Notes under the pieces: generated by a model | Told to the model about the DNA's origin: nothing | What the model saw: the letters and a program-made list of their open reading frames with translations, nothing else | Databases searched by the model: none | Source: Pseudogulbenkiania sp. MAI-1 | GTDB lineage: Bacteria; Pseudomonadota; Gammaproteobacteria; Burkholderiales; Chromobacteriaceae | Assembly: GCF_000527175.1 (NCBI RefSeq) | Contig: NZ_AZUR01000001.1 | Location: 388,501-452,500, forward strand | Direction of reading: 5' to 3' | Length of the DNA: 64,000 nucleotides | Shown here: piece by piece, positions 55,405-63,356 of the stretch | How positions within the stretch are numbered: position 1 is the first letter of the stretch | Layout of the letters: each line of letters begins with the position of its first letter | Position numbers and translations under genes: made by a program

Positions 55405-57309
55405 ATGATCGACAAGCTGCTTTCCTTCTCGCGCCACCACAAGATGGCGCTCCTGATGCTGATGGACGCGCTGCTGCTGCCCCTGGCGCTCTACAGCGCG
55501 GTGGTACTGCGCCTGGGCGGGGTGTGGGACCCCAAGCTCACCCCCTATCTGTGGATCTTCGTGGTGCCGCCGCTGTGGGTGATCCCGATCTTCATCAAGC
55601 TCGGGCTCTACCGCGCCGTCCTGAAGTACCTCGACGACAAGATCGTCTACACCGTGTTCTACGGCGTCAGCCTGGCGGTGCTGGTGCTGGCGGCGGTGAT
55701 CGTGATGGCGCGCATCGGGCCGTTTCCGCGCTCTTCTGTCATCATCTTCTGGGTGTTCGCCATGGCCTACATCGGCGGCAGCCGCTTCCTGCTGCGCGGC
55801 CTGGTGCGGCGCATCGACGCGGTGGACAGCCCGCGCGAGCACGTCGTCATCTACGGCGCCGGCCGTGCCGGCATCCAGTTGATGCTGGCCCTTCAGGCCG
55901 GGCGCGAATACCGGCCGATGGCCTTCGTCGACGACAACCCGCAGCTATGGCGCCACACCTTCCGCGGTCTGGCGGTACACGCTCCAGCCGAACTGCCGTC
56001 CCTGCTCGCCGACACCGAGGCCAAGGCCATCCTGCTCGCGCTGCCCTCGGTCAGCCGCGCGCGCCAGCGCGAAATCCTGGAAAAGCTGGAATCGCTGCAC
56101 GTGCCGATCAAGCGCCTGCCGGGTCTGGCCGAGCTGGTGTCGGGCGAGGTGCGGGTGGAAGAACTGAAGCGGGTCGACATCGAGGACCTGCTCGGGCGCG
56201 ACCCGGTGCCGCCGCGCCCCGAACTCCTGGCGCGCAACATCGACGGCCGCGTGGTGATGGTCACCGGCGCCGGCGGCTCAATCGGCTCCGAGCTGTGCCG
56301 CCAGATCGCACGCCAGAACCCGGCGCGGCTGGTCCTGTTCGAGCTGTCCGAATACGCGCTCTACGCCATCGATCAAGAGCTCAAAACCCTGGCGCCGCAG
56401 CTGGAATGCGTGCCGCTGCTGGGCTCGGTCACCGACTACGAGCGGCTGCGCCGCATCATCGACAGCTTCGGCGTGCAGACGGTGTTCCACGCCGCCGCCT
56501 ACAAGCACGTGCCGCTGGTCGAGCACAACCCGCTCGCCGGCATCCGCAACAATGCCTTCGGCACCGACGTCTGCGCCCAGGCGGCCGAGGACGGCGGCGT
56601 CGACACCTTCGTGCTGATTTCCACCGACAAGGCGGTGCGCCCGACCAACGTCATGGGCGCCACCAAGCGCCTGGCCGAACTCTGCCTGCAGACGCGCCAC
56701 GCGCGCGGCAGCGGCACGCGCTTCGTCATGGTGCGCTTCGGCAACGTGCTGGGCAGCTCGGGTTCGGTGGTGCCGCTGTTCAAGAAGCAGATCGCCGATG
56801 GCGGCCCGGTCACCGTTACCCATCCCGAGATCACGCGCTACTTCATGACCATCCCCGAGGCGGCGCAGCTGGTGATCCAGGCCGGCGCCATGGGCGAAGG
56901 CGGCGACGTGTTCGTGCTCGACATGGGCGAACCGGTCAAGATCGCCGACCTAGCGCGGCGTATGATCCACCTCTCCGGGCTGGAAGTGAAGGACGAAGCC
57001 CACCCCGGCGGCGATATCGAAATCCGCTTCAGCGGGCTGCGCCCCGGCGAGAAGCTGTACGAGGAGCTGCTGATCGGCGACAACGTGCTGCCGACCGACC
57101 ACCCGCGCATCCTGCGCGCGCAGGAATACCACCTCGGCGAGGAGGTGCTGGCCAGCCTGCTGCAGCGCCTGCGCGACGCCTGCACGCGCCACGACGCCGA
57201 CGCCGCCTTCCTGCTGCTGCAACAAGCGGTGCACGAGTTCCAGGCTGCCGCGCGCACGCGAGACTGGCTGGTGGAGTACGCTTCCGCCGGCGACGCCTAT
57301 GGGCAATGA
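55405..57309 (+). CDS. UDP-GlcNAc 4,6-dehydratase, PglF/WbpM-like
   Basis: 634 aa. Four N-terminal membrane spans (~10-150) and a CoA-binding-like Rossmann domain (HVVIYGAGRAGIQLMLALQ) precede the SDR catalytic domain (VTGAGGSIGSELCRQIARQ). The active-site region reads LISTDKAVRPTNVMGATKRL: the TDK triad is present and Tyr of YxxxK is Met, as in PglF/FlaA1. It makes the UDP-4-keto-6-deoxy sugar for the aminotransferase. ATG 55405 lies two bases after the PglC-like stop; its end overlaps the next gene by 11 bases. Confidence 0.9.
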   Translation: MIDKLLSFSRHHKMALLMLMDALLLPLALYSAVVLRLGGVWDPKLTPYLWIFVVPPLWVIPIFIKLGLYRAVLKYLDDKIVYTVFYGVSLAVLVLAAVIVMARIGPFPRSSVIIFWVFAMAYIGGSRFLLRGLVRRIDAVDSPREHVVIYGAGRAGIQLMLALQAGREYRPMAFVDDNPQLWRHTFRGLAVHAPAELPSLLADTEAKAILLALPSVSRARQREILEKLESLHVPIKRLPGLAELVSGEVRVEELKRVDIEDLLGRDPVPPRPELLARNIDGRVVMVTGAGGSIGSELCRQIARQNPARLVLFELSEYALYAIDQELKTLAPQLECVPLLGSVTDYERLRRIIDSFGVQTVFHAAAYKHVPLVEHNPLAGIRNNAFGTDVCAQAAEDGGVDTFVLISTDKAVRPTNVMGATKRLAELCLQTRHARGSGTRFVMVRFGNVLGSSGSVVPLFKKQIADGGPVTVTHPEITRYFMTIPEAAQLVIQAGAMGEGGDVFVLDMGEPVKIADLARRMIHLSGLEVKDEAHPGGDIEIRFSGLRPGEKLYEELLIGDNVLPTDHPRILRAQEYHLGEEVLASLLQRLRDACTRHDADAAFLLLQQAVHEFQAAARTRDWLVEYASAGDAYGQ

Positions 57310-57703
57310 CGCCCGTCGACGGCCAGCGCGGCGCACCGATGGCATCGCCACGGCCGCGGTGCTGTTGTTTTTCCTTGGGCTGTGGCTGGCGCTTCTGGCC
57401 GGGCGGCTGCCGTTCTGGCTAGTGGCGCTGTATGCCGGCGCCAGTCTGGCGAGCTTCCTGCTGTACTGGCACGACAAGACGGCGGCGCAGCGTGGGCAGT
57501 GGCGTACTCCGGAAATCCAGCTGCACTGGCTGGCCCTGCTCGGCGGCTGGCCCGGCGCGCTGGTCGCCCAGCGTGCCTTCCGTCACAAGTCCAGCAAGGC
57601 ATCGTTCCGCCGCGTGTACTGGCTCACGGTGGGGCTCAACCTGGCCGGTCTGGGCTGGTGGCTGGCGAAAGGGCCGACGCTGGCGACGCTGCTACCGGGT
57701 TGA
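57299..57703 (+). CDS. DUF1294 membrane protein
   Basis: 134 aa. About three hydrophobic spans, with SFLLYWHDKTAAQRGQWRTP, HWLALLGGWPGALVAQRAFR and HKSSKASFRRVYWLTV, the signature of DUF1294. The function is unknown. ATG 57299 lies inside the end of the dehydratase gene, so it is probably cotranscribed with the glycan genes by position rather than by function. Confidence 0.8.
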   Translation: MGNDARRRPARRTDGIATAAVLLFFLGLWLALLAGRLPFWLVALYAGASLASFLLYWHDKTAAQRGQWRTPEIQLHWLALLGGWPGALVAQRAFRHKSSKASFRRVYWLTVGLNLAGLGWWLAKGPTLATLLPG

Positions 57704-57729
57704 GACCCGTTTCAGGATAACGACAATGA

Positions 57730-57756
57730 CCGAAGCCTGGCATTGACCGGCTTCGG
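57730..57756 (+). other. Hairpin between convergent genes
   Basis: CCGAAGCC (57730-57737) pairs with GGCTTCGG (57749-57756) around an 11-base loop. It lies between the DUF1294 gene and the opposing diguanylate cyclase gene. The T-run that follows is interrupted (CCAAGCTTTCTC), so termination would be weak. The sequence shares GGCCGAAG on the other strand with the fusA-tuf hairpin. Confidence 0.4.
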
Positions 57757-57789
57757 CCAAGCTTTCTCGTCCTCGGCCCGGGCGGTCTG

Positions 57790-58995
57790 CTACGCCGGTT
57801 GCGCCGCCATCCGCGCGGCCACCTCGGCCGGCTCCGGCACGCAGGCATCGTCGGCGACGACACGGTCCCGCCCCTCCTGCTTGGCGCGGTACATGCGCGC
57901 GTCGGCGATCTCCACCAGGCGCTGCCAGCTCGCCGCCAGGTCCGCCTGGTTCTCGGCCAGCCCGATGCTGGCGGTCAGCGGCGAGCCGTCCGGGCGCAGT
58001 CCCAGGCCATGCCGGCGCAGCCGCGCCAGCGCTTGCAACGCCTGTGACCGGTCGGTTTCCGGCATCAGCAGCAGGAACTCCTCGCCTCCCCAGCGCGTCA
58101 GGATGTCGCCGTGGCGCAGCGTGTCGTTGATAGCCCGCGTCAGATGCTGCAAGGCGTGGTCGCCGGCCTCGTGGCCGTACTGGTCGTTGATGCTCTTGAA
58201 GTGGTCGAGGTCGATGAAGGCCACCGACAAGGGCCGGCGCGCACGGCGTGCCAGGGTGAACTGCAGGTCGAGCATCTCCTCGGCGCTGCGGCGCGAGAAA
58301 CAGCCGGTCAGCGGGTCGCGTACCGCCTGGTTGACCAGCGCGATCATGAAGGCGAGCTGGCTCATCGAGGCCAGCGTCGCCACCCCGGTGATCAGCGTCA
58401 GCAGCCAGAAGGCGCCGCTGAACGACGGCCAGTCGATCACCTGCCAGCGCAGCAGCCAGGCCAGACCGTCGGCGATCAGGATCGGCGAGGCGAAGGTGGC
58501 GCTTTCCAGCAGCGTCAGCGGAAAGATGGCGAAGCCGGCCAGCAGCACGAACGGCAGGAAGGCGTAGCCGGTGCCGATCGCCGCCGACAGCCCCTGCAGT
58601 TGGTAGCGCGTCAGCAGCAGGTGCGAGGCGATGTAGAACAGCGTCGGGATGGCGAACAACGTCGCCATCGCACGGTAGGCGTGGCGCAGCGTGCCGTCGC
58701 TGTGGTGGCCGAAGACCAGCCAGGCGAAGGCGGCGGTGGCCATCAGGCGCATCCCGGCCAGCTGGGCCGCCAGCTCCATGGGCAGCGCGACCACGTCGAT
58801 CGCGATCCACAGCGGTGTCAGTAGGGCGAACAGCATGGCGAACAGACGTGCCCGATTGATGATGATCACGGCGCGGCGTTGCGCCATCAGCGGCATGTGC
58901 TGCTGCGGGCTGATCAGCCATGCCGTTTCATGGGCGGTCAGTTCGCCGGGGAGCAGCCCCAACAGACGCTGCCACAAGGTGAGGGTGAGCTTCAT
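57790..58995 (-). CDS. Membrane diguanylate cyclase
   Basis: 401 aa. About six membrane spans (residues ~45-225) precede a GGDEF domain. The active site GGEEF is at 303-307 and the inhibitory RxxD is at 294-297 (RHGD), so it should make c-di-GMP with product inhibition. FIDLDHFKSINDQYGHEAGD is conserved. ATG 58995 gives MKLTLTLWQRLLGLLPGELT; the frame is open further upstream but without conservation. The membrane sensor region is not a recognised family. Confidence 0.92.
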   Translation of the reverse strand: MKLTLTLWQRLLGLLPGELTAHETAWLISPQQHMPLMAQRRAVIIINRARLFAMLFALLTPLWIAIDVVALPMELAAQLAGMRLMATAAFAWLVFGHHSDGTLRHAYRAMATLFAIPTLFYIASHLLLTRYQLQGLSAAIGTGYAFLPFVLLAGFAIFPLTLLESATFASPILIADGLAWLLRWQVIDWPSFSGAFWLLTLITGVATLASMSQLAFMIALVNQAVRDPLTGCFSRRSAEEMLDLQFTLARRARRPLSVAFIDLDHFKSINDQYGHEAGDHALQHLTRAINDTLRHGDILTRWGGEEFLLLMPETDRSQALQALARLRRHGLGLRPDGSPLTASIGLAENQADLAASWQRLVEIADARMYRAKQEGRDRVVADDACVPEPAEVAARMAAQPA

Positions 58996-59118
58996 GGTCG
59001 AGGGCCCAAGGGTGGGGATCGGCCATTCTAGGGCGCGTTGGCCGGATTGCTGTTTGTCATAGGTCAAGCGATAGGCGATGGGTGTCCGTTTCGGTGTCCG
59101 GCTGGCGTTTCGCCTCCG

Positions 59119-59313
59119 GTGACGTCCCTGTCCCCGGCCCAGATGGCGCTGGCCTACGTCAACTCGCGCCCCTTCGTCGCCAGCAACCTGATCGCCACCA
59201 CCGCGCTGGCGCAGCTGGAAGAGAACGTCGCCAGCGTGACGCTGACCCTGGCCGACGAGGTGCTGGCCGGCATCGAGGCGATCCACGAGCGCTACCCCAA
59301 CCCGGCGCCGTAA
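59119..59313 (+). pseudogene. 3' remnant of an aldo/keto reductase (Tas-like)
   Basis: About 64 codons matching the C-terminus of NADP-dependent aldo/keto reductases: SPAQMALAYVNSRPFVASNL, LAQLEENVASVTLTLADEVL and the ending IEAIHERYPNPAP. The N-terminal ~280 residues, with the catalytic Asp-Tyr-Lys-His set, are missing. The in-frame sequence before 59119 is unrelated. It is a leftover of a deletion or rearrangement between the diguanylate cyclase and yggL genes. Confidence 0.8.
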
Positions 59314-59323
59314 CGGTGACGCA

Positions 59324-59352
59324 AAAACAAAGCCCGCGTCAGCGGGCTTTGT
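59324..59352 (-). terminator. Intrinsic terminator of the ubiD-yggL transcript
   Basis: An 11-bp perfect stem (59327-59337 with 59342-59352, loop GTCA). Read on the - strand, TTTT follows the stem (59326-59323), which itself ends in TTTGT. It lies 15 bases beyond the yggL stop. Confidence 0.8.
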
Positions 59353-59367
59353 TGGAGAGAGGTTCGA

Positions 59368-59736
59368 TCAGGCAACATGCCACAGATCGATCAGCTCGCT
59401 CGCTTCCAACTGCTTCACTTCGCTGCGTGCCTTCAGCCAGCCCGCCAGCTCGTTACGCAGTTCCTCGCCGATCTTCACCGTGCCCACCGGGAACACCACA
59501 CCCTCCAGGTTGCTGCGGCCGTCGAAATGGCCGCCGAAGCTGACGCCGGCCTCGTCCACGCGCGTGAGCCAGGCATCGAGCAGGGCATCCTGGCCTTCGC
59601 TGCCGAGATCCTCGGCCAGGGTGGCCACCAGATGGAAACCCAGCTCGCGGTATTCGCCGACGCGCTGCTTCTTGCGCTGACGGTTGTTGAGGCGCTTCAG
59701 GCGCTGGGCGGAATTTGGGTTGCGTGCATCGCTCAT
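59368..59736 (-). CDS. yggL: YggL-family 50S-associated protein
   Basis: 122 aa, DUF469. It begins MSDARNPNSAQRLKRLNNRQ. RKKQRVGEYRELGFHLVATL, DEAGVSFGGHFDGRSNLEGV and the ending QLEASELIDLWHVA are typical. E. coli YggL binds the 50S subunit during assembly. AGGAG lies seven bases before ATG 59736. It follows ubiD by 56 bases on the same strand. Confidence 0.88.
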   Translation of the reverse strand: MSDARNPNSAQRLKRLNNRQRKKQRVGEYRELGFHLVATLAEDLGSEGQDALLDAWLTRVDEAGVSFGGHFDGRSNLEGVVFPVGTVKIGEELRNELAGWLKARSEVKQLEASELIDLWHVA

Positions 59737-59792
59737 GTCTAGACTCCTGTGAAGGGAAAACCGCGCATGGTAACAGATAAGGCTGGCCGGGC

Positions 59793-61328
59793 TTACAGTC
59801 CCAGTTCGCCCCACAGCTCATCGACGCGCCGTTTCACCGCCGCGTCCATCACGATCGGCGTACCCCACTCGCGCTGGGTCTCGCCCGGCATCTTGTTGGT
59901 GGCGTCGAGCCCCATCTTGCCGCCCAGGCCCGAGATCGGGCTGGCGAAGTCGAGGTAGTCGATCGGCGTGTTCTCGATCAGCACCGTGTCGCGCACCGGG
60001 TCCATGCGCGTGGTGATGGCCCAGATCACCTCCTGCCAGTCGCGCGTGTTGACGTCGTCGTCCACCACCACGATGAACTTGGTGTACATGAACTGGCGCA
60101 GGAAGCTCCAGCAGCCCATCATCACGCGCTTGGCGTGGCCCGGGTACTGTTTCTTGATCGACACCACCGCCATGCGGTACGAGCACCCCTCGGGCGGCAG
60201 GTAGAAGTCGACGATCTCCGGAAACTGCTTCTGCAGGATGGGCACGAACACCTCGTTCAGCGCCACGCCGAGGATGGCCGGCTCGTCCGGCGGCTTGCCG
60301 GTGTAGGTGCTGTGGTAGATCGGGTCCGGCCGCGAGGTGATGCGCTCCACGGTGAACACCGGGAACCAGTCCTGCTCGTTGTAATAGCCGGTATGGTCGC
60401 CGTACGGGCCCTCCAGCGCGTGCAGGTAGCCGTCCTTCTCCTTGAGCGGCACGCCATGCTCGCTGACGCCTTCGAATCCGGCCTCGCACGGAGTCAGCAC
60501 GCCCTCGAGCACGATCTCGGCACTCGCCGGCACCTGCAGGTCGTTGCCGATGCTCTTCACCAGCTCGGTCTTGCTGCCGCGCAACAGGCCGGCGAACTGG
60601 TATTCGGACAGCGTGTCCGGCACCGGCGTCACCGCGCCGAGAATGGTCGCCGGATCGCAGCCCAGCACCACCGATACCGGGAACGGCGTGCCCGGACGCG
60701 CGGCGCGGTGCTCCCGGAAGTCGAGCGCGCCGCCACGGTGCGCCAGCCAGCGCATGATGACGCGGTTCCGGCCGATAACCTGCTGGCGGTAGATGCCGAG
60801 GTTCTGGCGCTTCTTGTTGGGGCCGCGCGTCACGGTCAGGCCCCAGGTGATCAGGGGCGCCACGTCACCCGGCCAGCAATGCTGGATCGGCAGGCGCTCG
60901 AGGTCGACATCGGAGCCTTCGATCACCACCTCCTGGCACGGCGCCTTCCTCACCTCCTTGGGGGCCATGGAGAGCACCTGCTTCAGCAAGGGCAGCTTGT
61001 CCCAGGCGTCCTTCAGCCCCTTGGGCGGCTCCGGTTCCTTGAGGTAGGCGAGGGTCTTGCCGATTTCGCGCAGCTCGCCGATGTCCTGTGCTCCCATCCC
61101 CATCGCCACCCGGCGCGGCGTACCGAACAAGTTGGCCAGCACCGGGAAATCGAAGCCACGGCCGTCGCGCACCGGCTGCTCGAACAGCAGCGCCGGGCCG
61201 CCGGCCTTGAGCACGCGATCACCGATCTCGGTCATCTCCAGATGGGTCGAGACCGGCACGCGGATGTGCTTGAGTTCCCCTTCGCGTTCCAGTTGGGCAA
61301 TAAAATCGCGCAAATCGACATATTTCAT
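59793..61328 (-). CDS. ubiD: 4-hydroxy-3-polyprenylbenzoate decarboxylase UbiD
   Basis: 511 aa. UbiD decarboxylates the ubiquinone precursor using prenylated FMN made by UbiX. It begins MKYVDLRDFIAQLEREGELK; QNLGIYRQQVIGRNRVIMRW and HALEGPYGDHTGYYNEQDWF carry conserved cofactor and catalytic residues. The length is close to that of the family (about 490-515). It is transcribed divergently from the ompW-like gene, with a candidate FNR/Anr site between them. Confidence 0.95.
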   Translation of the reverse strand: MKYVDLRDFIAQLEREGELKHIRVPVSTHLEMTEIGDRVLKAGGPALLFEQPVRDGRGFDFPVLANLFGTPRRVAMGMGAQDIGELREIGKTLAYLKEPEPPKGLKDAWDKLPLLKQVLSMAPKEVRKAPCQEVVIEGSDVDLERLPIQHCWPGDVAPLITWGLTVTRGPNKKRQNLGIYRQQVIGRNRVIMRWLAHRGGALDFREHRAARPGTPFPVSVVLGCDPATILGAVTPVPDTLSEYQFAGLLRGSKTELVKSIGNDLQVPASAEIVLEGVLTPCEAGFEGVSEHGVPLKEKDGYLHALEGPYGDHTGYYNEQDWFPVFTVERITSRPDPIYHSTYTGKPPDEPAILGVALNEVFVPILQKQFPEIVDFYLPPEGCSYRMAVVSIKKQYPGHAKRVMMGCWSFLRQFMYTKFIVVVDDDVNTRDWQEVIWAITTRMDPVRDTVLIENTPIDYLDFASPISGLGGKMGLDATNKMPGETQREWGTPIVMDAAVKRRVDELWGELGL

Positions 61329-61337
61329 GACAGGACC

Positions 61338-61351
61338 ATGATCTAGCTCAA
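61338..61351 (+). promoter_or_regulatory. Candidate FNR/Anr box upstream of ompW
   Basis: ATGATCTAGCTCAA matches TTGAT-N4-ATCAA at 8 of 10 positions. Its centre (61344.5) is about 41.5 bases before a start expected near 61386, with TAATCT at 61374-61379 as a weak -10. This is the spacing of a class II FNR-activated promoter. E. coli ompW is FNR-activated, which supports the reading. Confidence 0.5.
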
Positions 61352-61477
61352 AAAACCGGGAAGCGAGTGTGGTTAATCTTCCCTCCGAAGACGTCGCACG
61401 CTACTGCCGGCACGCAGCAAAGTCAACGGCAGCAGGTCGGGCGATCAGCAATCCACCAACCATCTTTGGAGAAAACC

Positions 61478-62074
61478 ATGAAAAAGCTTGCTATTGCCGT
61501 GATTGCCGGTCTGGTGTCGGCCAGTGCCTTCGCCGCCCAGGGCGACATCCTGGCGCGCTTCCGCGTCATCAACATCGCCCCGGATGTCAAAACTGACAAG
61601 ACCCTCTCCGCCGTGCACGCCGACGTGGACGACCAGACCGTGCCGGAACTGGACTTCACTTACATGATCACCAACAACATCGGCGCCGAGCTGATCCTGG
61701 CCACTGCGCGTCATGAAGTGACCTCCGATCTGGGTTCGCTCGGCAAGATCAACCACCTGCCGCCGACCGTGACGCTGCAATACCACTTCAATCCGGAAGG
61801 CCAGATCCGCCCCTACGTCGGCGCCGGTATCAACTACACCCGTTTCTACAACAACGACCTGAAGCTGGGCTCGAGCCAGGTCAACGTCGACAAGAACAGC
61901 TGGGGCGGCGCGCTGCAGGTCGGTACCGACATCGCCGTCAACAAGGACTGGTTCGTCAACCTGGACGTGAAGAAGATCTATATCAAGACCGACGTGGATG
62001 TGAACGGCGCCAACCTTGGCACCCTGAAGATCAACCCGTGGGTATTCGGCGTCGGTATCGGCACCAAGTTCTGA
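61478..62074 (+). CDS. ompW: OmpW-family outer membrane protein
   Basis: 198 aa. The signal peptide MKKLAIAVIAGLVSASAFA precedes an eight-stranded beta-barrel. VTLQYHFNPEGQIRPYVGAG and INYTRFYNND are typical, and the chain ends in Phe (VGIGTKF), as needed for outer-membrane assembly. OmpW forms a narrow hydrophobic channel; its substrates are uncertain. TTTGGAG precedes ATG 61478. A terminator closes the gene. Confidence 0.92.
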   Translation: MKKLAIAVIAGLVSASAFAAQGDILARFRVINIAPDVKTDKTLSAVHADVDDQTVPELDFTYMITNNIGAELILATARHEVTSDLGSLGKINHLPPTVTLQYHFNPEGQIRPYVGAGINYTRFYNNDLKLGSSQVNVDKNSWGGALQVGTDIAVNKDWFVNLDVKKIYIKTDVDVNGANLGTLKINPWVFGVGIGTKF

Positions 62075-62103
62075 TCTTTACGGCGGCAGCCGGAAGACAA
62101 CAG

Positions 62104-62129
62104 GGCGCGCCGCACGGTGCGCCTTTTTT
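62104..62129 (+). terminator. Intrinsic terminator after ompW
   Basis: GGCGCGCC (62104-62111) pairs with GGTGCGCC (62116-62123, one G-U pair) around GCAC, followed by six T. Confidence 0.88.
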
Positions 62130-62178
62130 GCTGGCGCAGCGGTAAAATGAGCGTTTTATGCCGTTGCGAGATGCGTCC

Positions 62179-63234
62179 ATGTCCAACTGGGTTGCCCAAG
62201 CCGTCCGTCAGATCGAGGCGGACTTCCATCGCTCCAGCGATACCCACCTGATTCCCCTGGCCATCCCGGCCCTGCCGCAGATTCAGCTCTATTTCAAGGA
62301 CGAATCCACCCACCCCTCAGGCAGCCTCAAGCACCGGCTGGCGCGCTCCTTGTTCCTGTACGGCCTCTGCAACGGCTGGATTCGCCAGGGAACGCCGATC
62401 ATCGAAGCGTCGAGCGGCAGCACTGCCGTCTCCGAAGCCTACTTTTCCCGCCTGCTGGGACTGCCGTTCATCGCGGTAATGCCCAAGGGCACCTCGGCCG
62501 AGAAAATCCGGGCCATCGAATTCTATGGCGGCAGTTGCCACCTGGTGGACGATCCGGCCACCATCTACGACGAATCGCGCCGCCTGGCCCAGGAACTCAA
62601 GGGCCATTACATGGACCAGTTCACCTACGCCGAGCGCGCCACCGACTGGCGCAGCAACAACAATATCGCCGAGACCATTTTCCAGCAGATGACGCTGGAG
62701 CCCAATCCGGTGCCGGAATGGATCGTCTGCGGCGCCGGTACCGGCGGCACCTCGGCCACTTTCGGCCGTTACGTGCGCTACCAGAAGCAGCCGACCCGGC
62801 TGTGCGTGGTCGATCCGGAAAACTCGGTGTTCTACGACAGCTACGTCAGCGGCAACCCGGACTGCCGCTGCGAGGGCGGTTCCGGCGTGGAAGGCATCGG
62901 CCGTCCGCGCGTGGAACCCTCGTTCATCCCGACGGTGATCGACCGCATGATTCGCGTGCCCAACGTCGCCACCTACGCCGCCATCCATTTTCTCGAAGAA
63001 GTGCTGGGCCGACGCTGCGGCGGCTCCACCGGCACCAATTTCTTCGGTGTGTGCGAACTGGTCGCGCAGATGGTGGCCGAAGGGCGGAGCGGCTCGGTGG
63101 TTACGCTGATTTGCGACGATGGCAACCGCTACCAACACAGCTATTACGACAGTAACTGGCTGGCCGCAGGCGGTTTCGATATCGCGCCTTGGCTGGAGCG
63201 CTACCGGCGCTTCTTCGAGACGGGTCGATGGTGA
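62179..63234 (+). CDS. PLP-dependent cysteine synthase-fold enzyme, Cds1-like
   Basis: 351 aa. Beta-family PLP fold. The cofactor Lys lies in FKDESTHPSGSLKHRLARSL, EASSGSTAVSEAYFSRLLGL binds substrate and phosphate, and VCGAGTGGTSATFGRYVRYQ is the glycine loop. Related proteins such as mycobacterial Cds1 release H2S from cysteine, but the precise reaction here is inferred. ATG 62179 (MSNWVAQAVRQIEADFHRSS) is preferred: a possible -10 (TAAAAT, 62143-62148) would place the transcript start near the other ATG, 62158. Confidence 0.82.
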   Translation: MSNWVAQAVRQIEADFHRSSDTHLIPLAIPALPQIQLYFKDESTHPSGSLKHRLARSLFLYGLCNGWIRQGTPIIEASSGSTAVSEAYFSRLLGLPFIAVMPKGTSAEKIRAIEFYGGSCHLVDDPATIYDESRRLAQELKGHYMDQFTYAERATDWRSNNNIAETIFQQMTLEPNPVPEWIVCGAGTGGTSATFGRYVRYQKQPTRLCVVDPENSVFYDSYVSGNPDCRCEGGSGVEGIGRPRVEPSFIPTVIDRMIRVPNVATYAAIHFLEEVLGRRCGGSTGTNFFGVCELVAQMVAEGRSGSVVTLICDDGNRYQHSYYDSNWLAAGGFDIAPWLERYRRFFETGRW

Positions 63235-63356
63235 TCGGGAGAGGCGGGAAGCCTGCCGGCGACGAAGCAGGCCGAAACCAGACTGTCTGTGGGAACCCTG
63301 GCAAGCGATAATGCCACTATGTTGGAATCGAACCAGTTGAGTGCACGGGAAGTCTC

